Source: Ancylostoma caninum (taxonomy: Eukaryota > Nematoda > Chromadorea > Rhabditida > Ancylostomatidae). Taken from it: a stretch of DNA of 64,000 bases. The notes below the pieces were generated by a model. That model made no database searches, had not been told where the DNA came from, and saw only the letters and a list, made by a program, of their open reading frames with translations. Both the position numbers and the translations under genes were made by a program. Shown here in pieces: positions 1 through 11,300 of this stretch; the first letter of the stretch is position 1; each line of letters begins with the position of its first letter. The stretch lies in NCBI GenBank assembly GCA_037903475.1, contig JBAJFG010000370.1:2036501-2100500 (forward strand), read 5' to 3'.

Positions 1-46
1 GTTTTTTTCTTCGTACACCCATCTTTTAATTTCCGGACTCTTTCAG

Positions 47-118
47 GTGTCGGATGAGTCTGAGATGTCCCATAAGGAGCTGCTTTCGAAGCTGACGGAG
101 AAATACGCGGACAACTGA
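47..118 (+). CDS. unc-60: ADF/cofilin UNC-60A isoform, terminal coding exon (partial)
   Basis: Last coding exon of the UNC-60A splice form. The exon follows a CTCTTTCAG acceptor ending at 46 and encodes 23 residues, VSDESEMSHKELLSKLTEKY followed by ADN, then TGA at 116-118. This closely matches the C-terminus I know for C. elegans UNC-60A, the non-muscle ADF/cofilin that severs and depolymerises actin filaments in the cytosol. The rest of the A-form exons and the shared first exon, which in C. elegans encodes only the initiator Met, lie upstream of the window. The B-form exons begin 3 kb downstream on the same strand, as in C. elegans unc-60. Recognition rests on the terminal exon alone, but the adjacent UNC-60B exons make the call secure. 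Confidence 0.9.
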   Translation: MSDESEMSHKELLSKLTEKYADN

Positions 119-1026
119 GCATGTTTGGTGGTGTCATCCTAACCAACGCGCCTACGCAGCCGCGAAGATTGTTGTTTCTCTGGCGTGTTTCACTTGTCAT
201 CGCTCGTGATCCGTTTTCTCCTACTTTGTTCTTATTTTTCACCTCTCTTTAAAGCATCCGTTCTCTATCACCCACCGAAACACGTCCGATTCTATGCGTG
301 TGCGTGTTGTGTGTCGTCGTGCATAACCACCACAAACAGTTTTGCGTGTGCCTCTTTGCGTCTCATTTGCTAACACACGGTTTTCTCTTTTTTTTTTTTG
401 CCTCCATCTTTTACCAACAATGTGTTTTGTTAGGGTGCATTTGAGTGCCGAGAGCAGGCGCCTTGTTCTTGTCAAGTCTCCTGCGTGCGTACGTGTGTGC
501 GTCTCGTACTCACCGACTCGCTCGCTCGCCCGCGTATAATACCCGTTTGTTGCGCTACAGCAATGCTCTGTCTCGGTGTAACTTTATTTTAAGAAGAACT
601 TTTTTTGATGTTTTTTTTTTGTTTTCGTTGTGTGATAATAACCGTTGTGCGCGTCAAAATAAATAGATATAGGTATTGTCTTATCGAATGTTGTGAACTC
701 ACTCGCATGGCTTGTGGAGAATGTAGACAGTAACTTCTGAGTGATGAAAATTTCAGAACAACACAAAATTCCAGAAGCGTTAATAGTTTCAGTAAAACAG
801 TTGGTTTGTTCTAAGAGCTATTTCCACATTTTGGTTCGACAAATGTTTCACCGCACACTCCAACCTTGAATGTCCTCAAGAGTTGACATTCCTTAGAATG
901 GTGCTCACCTGGGTAAAGGTTTTGTTCCATTGGTAAGTTGTCCAGTGTTGCTTGGTGCATCATTGAGATTACCTTTGAGAAAGGTGTTAACGTATCCGAT
1001 TGTAAGTTTATCTGGCACCCTTCAAC

Positions 1027-1115
1027 ATGTTTACCCGTACGTGACGTCCCGGTTCCCACCCATGAGTGATCGCACGGGTAAACGCATTCGGCCCTGTATG
1101 GTACCCGCAAATTCT
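1027..1115 (+). repeat. Dispersed repeat with ACCCATGAGT core (copy 1 of 4)
   Basis: The segment holds the pattern GTGACG(T), a short gap, then ACCCATGAGTGATC and a closing GGGTA. Related segments lie at about 10,015-10,110, 16,100-16,195 and, reversed, 19,570-19,660. The copies are only loosely similar, so this is an old family. No coding sequence was seen in it. Confidence 0.4.
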
Positions 1116-1348
1116 CATGCGAAACCCTACGTCCATAGGTGGTTTGACATTTGCTATGGTTCCAAAGTCTAGGTCATTTCCTGAATTAATCCAACTGACC
1201 CAAAATTACGCCAATCTCGGATTTCATCATGGAGGAAAGAGTTGAGTACGTCTCTTCGTGAGAGCAAACAGGGTTGTGAGATTGGTGCAGTGAAACCCAC
1301 TTCCCGCCCTTCAGGGCTAACTTCCCCTACGCACGCAATTTCATTATA

Positions 1349-1609
1349 CAGTGGACGTCAATGGCGGTGGCCTATCCGCGCCTCGAGACGGACGTAGCTC
1401 GACCGCACCGCGCGCGTCAAAATCGGTGCCGTCTGCTGCCGGAATGCTATTTCTAGACGTTTTCTTCCCGATTTGGTCCTTGAACTAGGTGGAAAAGCTG
1501 CTAGGAATAGCACAACAGCTGCAGAAAAAATTGGTTACGGCGCGCGCGGCGCGGTTGCGCGGCGTCCTTCTCAAGGCCGCGGATGGACCACCGCCATTGA
1601 CGTCCACTG
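1349..1609. mobile_element. TA-flanked GC-rich MITE (Tc1/mariner-like), 261 bp
   Basis: The element begins CAGTGGACGTCAATGGCGGT and ends with its exact reverse complement. The terminal inverted repeat is perfect for 22-23 bp and continues with a few mismatches to about 32 bp. Both sides carry TA (1,347-1,348 and 1,610-1,611), the expected target-site duplication of Tc1/mariner transposases. The interior is unusually GC-rich (GCGCGCGCGGCGCGG near 1,540) and has no transposase. It lies in the long unc-60 intron, between the UNC-60A 3' end and exon 2B. Confidence 0.85.
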
Positions 1610-2389
1610 TACATGAACGTGTAGAGTGCGAATTTGGGTGAGGACGAGTTTACGCAGGGAAGGTACCGCGTGTTTCCTCTTACGATGAGATACGCCCAAG
1701 TTGGAGAGAGAGAACAATTTGGGGAAGTGCAGAGTACAGTGTGTATTTCCGGGAGTAAAATCGCGCGCGATCTGATCCATTCCAATAGATCAAATTCTCA
1801 GTCGAAAGACCACGTGAAAGCGGAGGTTCCAGCAATTCGCACGTAGCCTTTGTACTGGGTCCGCAATTGCACCGATTTTACTCCCGGAAAAACACCCTGT
1901 AATAAGAGAGGTGAGAATTGTTTCTGATATGTACCGAATGTTCAGCTGTCGCTGTTTTTGATTTTTATGCAATTTGTCAATTTGTTTGTGCAAATGTCCA
2001 GAAACACCTTTTCAAGCAGAGTTGAAGGTAAACATAGCTTGGTAAATTTATAACAACACAATGAGGAAGTAGAGTAAGACGAAACATGACTATATTGAAA
2101 AAAAAAAAACTTGGCTGGAGAGGATCGAAGCACTGTTAATGGGATTAACCGTAGCTGGGATGGAGGTTGTCATATATGATTTTCGAAATTGTGATGCAAG
2201 CCTCTATATAATGCTGCGAAGACGTAAAAGTTTCTTTAGAGGAGCAGCTTGTCATGAATGTTGTAAGAAAGCGGATTCTCGGGTATTTATAAGGGTGTCG
2301 CAAACAGCTACTGGCAATGAAGCATTAGACATGACTGTAAAAGTCATGGGACTGGGATTATCAGTGGTCGGAAAAGTCCTGCAACTGAA

Positions 2390-2600
2390 TTGATCGGATA
2401 GATATAGTGGATAAGGGCTGGGCATGTATCCATTCTATTTTATCCACCGGATAAACGCATCCGCTCGTGTAGAAGATCTGGCGAATGAGTTGTGTGGTTT
2501 GGATATTCTCTTATCCAATAGAAGCTTATCCGCGGATATGTGCATCTACTTGTCCCCAGTAGGACAATTTTATCCAGTTGATTTTCGCCTGCTGACTATT
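2390..2600. repeat. GGATAA/TTATCC-rich repeat
   Basis: The stretch has many GGATAA and TTATCC words, including CCGGATAAACGCATCCG. It resembles the repeats at 21,553-21,660 and 51,340-51,470 and may be a degenerate member of that family. No gene was seen. Confidence 0.35.
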
Positions 2601-3142
2601 ACCAGATACACCATCAGTTCATGTTGAAAATAGCTCGCCATCACATCACATTTTCGCCAGCGAGGGTGTTATTAATTGTATGTCTGAGTTCTCCGGAGAA
2701 GAAAGAATAAAGATGGATGGGAACGGATATACAAAAGCTGTGTTTTTTTTTCTACCACAGCTAAATATCTAAATATATTGGATATAGGCTCTGAATTAGA
2801 ATAAAATGGTATCAGTAACATAGACATCGATAATGCGGTTGGGGGGAGGGGGTCGTTGATTTGATTTTTTGATTTCCTGGATAAATCGGCCATGATTGAC
2901 GGCTTCTCTTAGAATATAGTATCCGCATAAATTTCTCTTTCCCATCGCTATATCACATCGTTGGAGTTGGCCTGTGCGGTGAAACACAACTAAAGAGAAG
3001 CAATAAAGCCAGCGTAAGAATATGTTCAGCCACATCCTGTGGGGATTGGGGTTGAGTCATCACTACTTTCTGTTCGAGATCTGATCGGAATTACTATGCA
3101 ATTAGAGTTCGTAACAATTTTTATCTGAATGGAGTGATTTAG

Positions 3143-6100
3143 GCCTCTGGAGTGAAGATCGATCCATCATGCAAGAACGCCTACGATTTACTGCACAACA
3201 AGCATCAACATAGCTACATCATTTTCAAGGTAGAGGCAATTTAGAAATGGTGAATGTTTCCCGTTCCATCCTTCATTCGATTTCTTACAGATCGACAAAA
3301 ATGATACTGCTATCGTTGTGGAGAAAGTCGGTGATAAAGGCGCTCCATATTCGGAATTTGTTGAGGAAATGAAGAAGGCAGTGGACGGAGGCAAAGAATG
3401 CAGGTGAGGAGTAGAGAGTGACTGCCAACGCTACTGCTGTGCTTGGAGCCTTATATGCTGAGGTGGACATCTCAATATCGCGACGGTTGTCACATGCGCG
3501 CTTAGGTATTTGTCTGTTCGGCTAAGAAATCTTAATTCACTCACGGCTGAATATGGTCTATAAACCTTCGTGTTTTCTATGACGTAGCCTTCCTTTAGAA
3601 TATGTTAGATAATTTAACCCTGATGTCTACACAGCTCCTGTTCTTATACTCACAAGCGTTCCGGGGAAACCACGGCTTTTCCGAAAATGGGACGAATTTC
3701 TCCGGTGAAACCTTGGTAACCGTAAAACCAGCGGTTTTCCGTTCGTCCGCTTATCGGAATGCGCAACATCCCTCCTCTCAAATAATTTTCAACTGATTGT
3801 AAACCTTTTTAGTGATCAATAATTAGTTTAAAGCTAATTGAAGCTCGAATGTTCATGAAGTAATAGTAAATTTCTTCGGCGGATAACTGAGTCGATTGCT
3901 GGGGGGGGGGGGGGAGCAGGAGTAACGGGGGAGGACAATGCCACCTGCAGATAAAAAAGGAAAATGGAAAGTGACAAAGAAAACATCAGAAAAAGGTTTG
4001 ATAAGAAAAATTTCTCCGCCGAACTGAAGGCAATTTATGCCAGGTGTATGCGTCAGTCGCGCGTTAGGCGCACGCATCCACTGGCGCGGGTTTTTCTCGG
4101 AAGAGCGGTCGACGACACATGCGTACCCTGAGGAAAAATGCCGCACTGACGCTACGAGGCTGCAAGCGTGTGCGTCTCATCTGCGTCTGAGCTGCGTCAG
4201 GAGCGCGACTGGGCCTGCACTTGCATAGATTATTAGCAGTATAAGTTATACTAACCCATATAAATTGCACTTCAGCAATTATAACTTTTTGAAGGCAGGT
4301 GACTCTCTTCTGCATTTGTCACAAAAATTCTCGGGATCTTCCCAATGGATTCATATACACTTGCAAATGCAGTGTTAAGGTATTGCAATGGGGAGTACAG
4401 CTCTTGAAAACAAATTTATAAAAGTAATCTGATCAAAGTGTTTAGAAATGTAGAGCCTCTACCGGAAAAGAGTCCTGCAAAATTGTTAGGAAATTAACTT
4501 CAGGTTCAAATAAAAAAAATTAAATTAAGTTTTTAAGAATAAACGCTCGAAAACGACAATGGAACGATCGAACTCGTTTCAACAAAAACCAAAGAGTTGA
4601 AGTTGTTGATTTGACATGCAGTATCATGCCTTCTTTTTCCTCGAAAAGCATTAATTTTTGAACGACTGACCCCGGAACAGCAATACATATGCTGGTTTAT
4701 TTTCAGAAGTAAGAAACCACTATTTTTCAATAGCCCACATTTGTCCCTATAGCAACAGGTTCTCCACGGTTGCAGCGGACCATTTGATCGTTTCTCTCTT
4801 TGAATAATCAAGGTTTCGAATAAGCAGTATAGTTTCCAAGCCATTTTGTTCAGATACGCAGCCGTCGATGTGGAAGTACAAGTCCAACGACAAGGTACAG
4901 AAGGTGGCAGCAAATTGAACAAGGTCATCTTCGTGCAGTAGTGAGTTTCGTTCCACCTATGCATGTCATTTTGTTTCCACATGATGTCAATTTGAATGTG
5001 AAATTGAGACAGAAATTCCTTCTCGATATAAATGGGAGTCATATTAGATGCAAATACAGCTACCCTAAGAATTATTGGGTAGTATAGCCGTTCGCGGGTA
5101 TTATTCATTGGAAACGCTGCTTTTTTCGTCGAACTATTTAGCATTTCATCAGTTTCGATAGGGCCGCCACCAGAAAAAAGGATGGTGGTGCAAAGCACTC
5201 GCCACGGTGCATGGTTGAAATGTTGTCCTATCCTTGTAGAATGAGGGACATTCATCTGATGGGCATACAGTCCGCAGTAATGAGCGTGAATTCCAAGCCA
5301 AATACGCACAGATTTCCATTTTTGCTGGTTCGTATGTGCGTTCATTGTAATACATTTATTTCTGTTTCTGGAACACTTTCCTCAAGAGACACAGTGAATG
5401 CAAGAGCGAATGAGTCAATAAATGGATGGACGAATAAATAAATAAAAGAATAAATAAATAAATGCTAAATAAATAGATAAATAAATGAACGAGCAATTGA
5501 ATAAGTAAATAAATATTCAACTATAAAACTGGCAGTGTATCATCATATTTGCTCTGTTCCACAAGCAATATTAATCTGTTGAAGTATAGTCCGTTTCAAA
5601 AACGACGATAGTTGAGTATAGGTGCCTATGGTCTGTATTTCTCGCCTGTCTCTTCGAATACAGCACTATTTCTCGCGTTCTCTCCTTCTCTAATATCTTT
5701 GCAACTACGTTCCCCAGTGAAACACATTATATAATATGTAATTCGAGAAACTGTTGAGTATTCGGTAGTACGCTAGTTCATGATAATTTGATGATGAAGG
5801 ATCTATAGAAAGACTAGTGCTTGGCTTTGGCTGTTATCAGAGCTGCTGATCACAAATCAGCTGTTTCGCTGTCAACATTCTTGTTTTCAATGTTCCTTCA
5901 AATAAAGCATTGTGAGCCGAGCAGGGCTGTGCGTTCCGGAATTTCCAGAATTTGAAAGCCCATTAATTTTCGCCTTACTAAAGATATGGGCGCTAGGCGT
6001 TGATGCACTGATCCATTGCCCCTTATGAAGCATACGATTGTTTACCAACCCACCGTACTGTTCTCACAGTGAATCTTTTTTTTTCCACCGTAACGGTGTT

Positions 6101-7274
6101 ACTTTCAGCTGCCCTGATGAGGCTCCTGTACGTCGTCGAATGTTGTACGCGTCTTCTGTTCGTGCGCTGAAATCCACTCTTGGATTAGAATCGCTCATGC
6201 AGGTATCGATCCTTTTTCCGAGTTTTTGAGCAATGCCCCGTGTTTGTTTTCGAGACCCTAATACTGTTTAATTCGTCAAGAAACGCCGATTACAGTAATA
6301 TTCATAATTCCATGTCAAGTTAGTTAGAAAAGACTTTTTTCAGCCTTTTGTTTTAGTTAACGGCAAGTAAATTTGTGGGGCGTTAATGTGTTCGCTCTGG
6401 GTATCCCAGTGATGAATGCAGCAGGTTGAGACATTGATTTCACACTTGTCGATTATCGATTTCTCGCATGGCAGCAAAGTAACGATGCTCCACCCAAAGT
6501 CGATATTTATTCAAATCAGTGCAGCCAACGACATCGGCAGAAGATGCTGTGCTATGCTTGAATTATAGCGTAGGTTCGGAGCGTTGTGCTAGGAAAGGGC
6601 AGAACGACCTAGCTCTCCGATTGGCCGGATGAGTGACACAACCATTCACGGAGCTCGGCCGTGCCGCCATGCCAAGTACAACGTCTCATGCTCTTATTAG
6701 TCGTACACGCTTCCCAGCATGATGGCATATGTGACAGCTGTCCAGCAGGTGCATGTGCGCCCCACTCTTCCTCCTCTAAACAAGGGTGTGCAAACAGTTT
6801 TTCTGGTAATTTTGCAGGAAATCATGCATGGTATTGTGACTGGCGTTTTCGGACGACTGCTACTCCTAAAAATCGTTTGATACGGATGGAAAGTTGTTTT
6901 TGAGGATTACTTCTGTTGCAGTGTTATCCTGGCCTTGTTTCTTCACCTACTCTGTTTTAGTTATTTGCGCTTAGTGTAGGAAGTAAGGAATCAAATTTAA
7001 ATAGCGTATATTGGTTCCTCGTGGCGCAACTCTTTGAGAGCAAATATTTCTGTTGTCCTGCGCTATGCTTGACGTCACAGCATCGCAGCGAACGGTTTTC
7101 CGTGCAAATTTACTTCCCGTCACGTGCGTGGCTTGAGAATCCGTGTCCCAGCACCACAAGCCGCTCACTTGACTTCATCGATCCCGTTCCTTTTTCCAGG
7201 TCCAAGCCTCGGATTTGTCGGACTTGGACGAGAGGGCGATTAAGCACGACCTGGTCAGCAGCCAGAGGACCTAA
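3143..7274 (+). CDS. unc-60: ADF/cofilin UNC-60B isoform (exons 2B-6B)
   Basis: Muscle-type ADF/cofilin, an actin filament-severing and depolymerising protein. Exons: 3143-3229, 3291-3403, 4854-4940, 6109-6202, 7200-7274. All have AG/GT borders and continuous phase. They encode 151 residues; with the shared Met exon upstream of the window the protein is 152 aa, the length I know for C. elegans UNC-60B. Recognisable stretches are ASGVKIDPSCKNAYDLL, IDKNDTAIVVEKVG, LNKVIFVQYCPDEAPVRRR and MLYASSVRALKSTLGLES, ending SSQRT. MLYASSVRALK belongs to the long actin-binding helix of the ADF-H fold. The initiator is not in the window because exon 2B opens directly after an acceptor. Intron 3 (1.45 kb) holds a 14-base G run, and the 3' UTR a similar C run. 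The UNC-60A terminal exon lies 3 kb upstream. Confidence 0.93.
3901..3914 (+). repeat. Poly-G run in unc-60B intron 3
   Basis: Fourteen consecutive G, with a matching run of about 14 C at roughly 7,363-7,376 in the unc-60B 3' UTR. Such runs can form G-quadruplexes and are often miscounted in sequencing. No coding exon overlaps either run. Confidence 0.7.
5400..5520 (+). repeat. AATA/AAAT tetranucleotide microsatellite in unc-60B intron 4
   Basis: Imperfect array of AATA-type units with interruptions (AATAAATAAATAAA and variants). It lies in the intron between exons 4B (ends 4,940) and 5B (starts 6,109). The rest of that intron and the next one (6,203-7,199) show no other feature I can support. 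Confidence 0.7.
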
Positions 7275-7810
7275 ACGTCGTCGCTCACCTCCTCCGCCAT
7301 GTCTCCTCCTTCACAACACAGCTCACACTAATGTCTGTCAATTTTTCATTTTCCCCGTCGTCCCCCCCCCCCCCCGTAAGGTCTTTGTGGTCAGTTTATC
7401 TGTCTCTCACCACAGTAGCGCCCGTGCGTTGTTCTCGCTTGTCACCACAGCTGTTCGAAACTTTCGTCGTCGTTGTGTACTTACGGACATAATGAGTTAA
7501 TTATTTGCGTCGCAGTTTAATGAAGAGTTTTTGCCAGAATTAAAAGAAATAAGCTTCATAGTGATATTTACATAATAATTTATTGCAAAAACAACTGTGG
7601 TCATATGAATATGTTAATACGAACGAGAATCCTATTGGATGAGCGAATGAAGGAATGCGAAACACGTGACGTCATCATTGCCGGCCTCGCAGAACAACTG
7701 AAACGTGTGGGTGTCAGGTGATAAGAATCCACGGATATCTGATCAGTCACATTGTTCTTAGCGCTTAAGGCCTTTTAAACTGAATTACCATGGAGTTTCT
7801 TAATAATAAA
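7275..7810 (+). other. unc-60: unc-60 (B form) 3' UTR
   Basis: Sequence after the UNC-60B stop. It carries a run of about 14 C near 7,363-7,376. The first AATAAA on the + strand is at 7,805-7,810, about 530 nt after the stop and a similar spacing to that of the A form, so I take it as the likely poly(A) signal. From here to the end of the next, oppositely oriented gene at 8,320 I see no further feature. Confidence 0.5.
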
Positions 7811-8319
7811 AAGTTTAAATAATAATAATAACTAATAATAAAAAAATAAGTTTCTTAATAATGTCAGCTTATCCGACCTAAGCAGGTTAACCCAGCAGAT
7901 TAAAATGAAGCCTTTTGGTTTGGTTTGATTTGTTTTGTAGCTTCGCTCTACGAAAGGCTATAGTATATTTGCGGATTTCGCCCCTTTTACCCCCATGTTC
8001 TCAGAAAAAATTGAAAAAAGTGCAAAACAAGTGTCCTTGGTGGGTTCCGAGCCCTTAAGGCTGTGCTTGATGACTTGATCATCACGTCACATGAGCACCT
8101 TCACAACGAATTCCTGTAGCAGTCTGGTGAGGATTCTCGGTGCGCCAGGCCAAAAATGCGAGCGCGTCGCAGCACCCATGCGGTGCGGCAGACCATCTGA
8201 GCACTGTGGTTGTACTGCGTTACCGGGTCGCCGCTCCCTTACAAGGCAGTGCGAATCCATGTGAGAATGCTTACACATGAAGAAAATACTCATGGAAACT
8301 ACAGACAAAACGGCAATCC

Positions 8320-11300
8320 CTACAACGCTTGACAACCACAGCGTCCAGGTGGTCTACAGCGCCGCGTAGGTGGTGTGGCGCGGCTCGTTTTCAGGTATGC
8401 AATGCAGAGTGACGCTCCCTGTACATACTGTAGCACCTTACGAGACATAACCTTGTATCAAATTGGTTTTATTTCAATCTATTGGGTTAGCCTGCTGATT
8501 GTGAACTTCTTCTGTAAGAAGCCTAGTCAATGATCAATGGTTGCTATGGAACAAACCTGCGTGTTGGCCAAATAGCTGAAATCGTGACTTGAACAGATCA
8601 CATCGAACAGTCCGCCGATCTCGTCAGTAGCTGCTTTTTGGATCTTTCGTTTTGACGAGGACGGATTGGAGTCGATATTCTAAACAGATGCTGGTTGGTA
8701 TGCGGAACAGATGCGAAACACAGCTGTCGCAAATGGAGGTGTAAGTTCTCCGTTGTATCATTTCGGGACAGACACCCGCCTAGATGGCGCTGATTCTTTA
8801 TCCAGAAATGATTGAGTGGTTACGGAGGAGCAGTTGTCACAAAGATATTCGAAGACGCTTTATATTTCTACTACGCTACCTCATGGTAATCACATTAAAT
8901 TTACAGGGAAAACTAACGATTTGAAGCCGTTCGCACGAACAACGTCACAGGATCGATCGATAGTGACAATGGTAACATTAGCGGAAGTGTGGATGCGCAG
9001 ACAATCAGAGAGCCAAGAAACAAAAGCTGACGCACGTGCAAACGCACCCAAACCAGTGGAGACTCCCAAAAGGAGATGCATAGACGTATTCTCCTGGTTC
9101 ACTTTTGGCCTTTCCACCACAACCAACCGCAACGCGGGGCCAACGCGATGCGGTTTTGCCACGATTCACCGTTGCTTCTGACATGTCCTAACATACAACC
9201 AACGAGTTAAAGCGGAACAAGACCATGAGGACATGTTGAAACTCGACTGCTCCTTGTCAGAACATGTCGGAAGCTAGTGCGTCAGCGAATCGTAATTAAT
9301 CCGTGTCGCTGCGGTTGCGAGGCGGTGCTGAGGGAGGGACCAAGATAATTGAGTATAAATGCGATATTATATGGAGAACATGCGACATTTGTAGGAAAAA
9401 TACTGCGAAAGTGTAAAATAAAGACTGAGTCGCTAATACAGTATCGCTCAAACTGGTTCTGCACTGAATTCTGAATGCCTAATTTGGTGTCAGCCCAATA
9501 AAGCAATATAAATGGAGAAATGGGGAGCAGTGAGAATTTCGCACGAAGTGTACAACTCACATCTTCGATGATCTTCTTCAAGCGTTCGTCATTACACTTG
9601 TCAGTAAACACCTCAGGTTTCGTACCAGATGCCAACGCTCGCCGCACTGGCTGCCGGTATCCGTCTGAAAAACAGAGATTGTGCGAGTAGCAACCCATTG
9701 AGATCCCAAACACTCACTGTTTGGCTGGTTTTCGTAGAACTGGAATTTGTCGTTTGATTCTTCAATTTGGGGGCCTTCAGGTGAATCGGCCTCGACATAG
9801 CTGCAAGGAAATGTGGTCCTTTATCATTTATTTGCTTGTAGCATTCATTTTTTGCACGAGTTCCAGAATCAGTAATGTTACGAAAAGCATTCCAAAGTGC
9901 TGTATCATCTTTCAGTACATATTACTTCAGATTTAGATTTACTTCAGGTCTCCGGACTTATAATTAAAGTTACCTATATAAATAGAATTAAACTTATTCA
10001 TTACCAGGTATACTTCAACACGTTTATCAAAGCGTGACGTTGTATATACCAAAATGTTACCCTTGCGTAATCATACCCATGATTATGAGACTAACCATCT
10101 CCTCAATAATGCACCAGGGCCCAGGGCTAGGACTCATGAACCCATAATGAAGTGAAAACAATCTAGGAGATCTGCGTCTCTTAGAATCACATAGCCTATG
10201 CGATAACCAACGGCGCTAACTATCCTTCGTTTGCTTGGTTATCGTTCCATGAATCCCATCCAAGGTCATTTCCCTAAAGACTGGGTGGAAACTAGCCCTA
10301 AGTCCAATTAGGGCGGGCAAGTAACCCCGAAATCGTTAGAATCCATGAGGAAAAATCAAGCGGAGTTAAGAGAGAATGAGTCGATGGCTCCAGATATGTA
10401 CATGAACAAGGGATACGCCAACAGTGCGGGTATAAGGAAGCACTTAGTCAGCCCTGGATCCTCGCTTTCTGGTTAGACTTCAATCCAGAAAAACTTTGTT
10501 TTTGTGCTGTAGATAGTACTCAACGATTCAGGAAGTTTCGTTCGATGTTCCCCCAATTTATTGTGGTCTCTCAAACAAGTAAGTGCCATGCCAACTGCTA
10601 ATAGATTCACAGGTACTCTATCTGGTTCTGAACGTTCTCATCTAGTTCTCATCTAGTGGATCAGAACAACTACCACACCAAATGATATTAGCCTTTTCTT
10701 TGCCGTCGTCATAACGACGTTTTTTTTTCGTACGAGAGAATTAGAAAATGCATGGTTACGAATGGGAAAAGCATGGATGATGGATGGGAATTCTGTAGCC
10801 ATCAATCAGGACTGTGAAATTAGCTTCGAAAAACAAATTAGAAACAGAGCGGCGACATCAACCCGCCAATGTAGAACATGTAACAGGGATGTGGACCATG
10901 ATGAGGCGAAATGGGGCGAGATAAGCCGTTTGGACGAATTTGGACATTAAATGAGACGTCGAATGAAATGCACAGTGCGTAATTGAAGACGATCGCTTTA
11001 CGCGCAAAGTGCAAAAAATGAGGAAATGCGATAGTTGATTTAATTATTACTATCTGCCATATCCGACTTCGCTCGGGTGTTTTCATACCTCGGCTATCTC
11101 ACACTGCTGAGGCCAATTACTACCACCGATAAGTTCATTGAAATGTCCATGATTTTGGTGGTCAGTATATTAGCGAAGCTCAGGTTACCCCTTCCCACTG
11201 GCCTGTGGGCGAAAAGTCAGCAAAGTTGTTTCGGTGACATTTAATTGATGTATTCGTACAGAATAATTGTTATATTCATATTGAGCGTATCGAGGAACTC

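Larger units (their letters stand above)
119..3142 (+). other. unc-60: UNC-60A 3' UTR and intron sequence before the UNC-60B exons
   Basis: Non-coding. An AATAAA at 658-663 is the likely UNC-60A polyadenylation signal, about 540 nt after the stop. For UNC-60B transcripts the whole stretch is part of the intron that joins the shared first exon (outside the window) to exon 2B at 3,143, so A-form polyadenylation and B-form splicing should compete. The stretch contains a MITE (1,349-1,609), a dispersed repeat (about 1,027-1,115) and a GGATAA-rich repeat (about 2,390-2,600). No other gene was seen. Confidence 0.6.

Noticed and set aside
4533..5345. 270-codon minus-strand open frame antisense to unc-60B exon 4B
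   Set aside because: Longest single frame in the window, but it overlaps a certain exon on the other strand, has no recognisable domain, and its Cys/His/Trp-rich composition is not protein-like. Probably chance.
7021..7500. 159-codon plus-strand open frame
   Set aside because: Runs through the last exon of unc-60B in a different frame and through the C-run of the 3' UTR.
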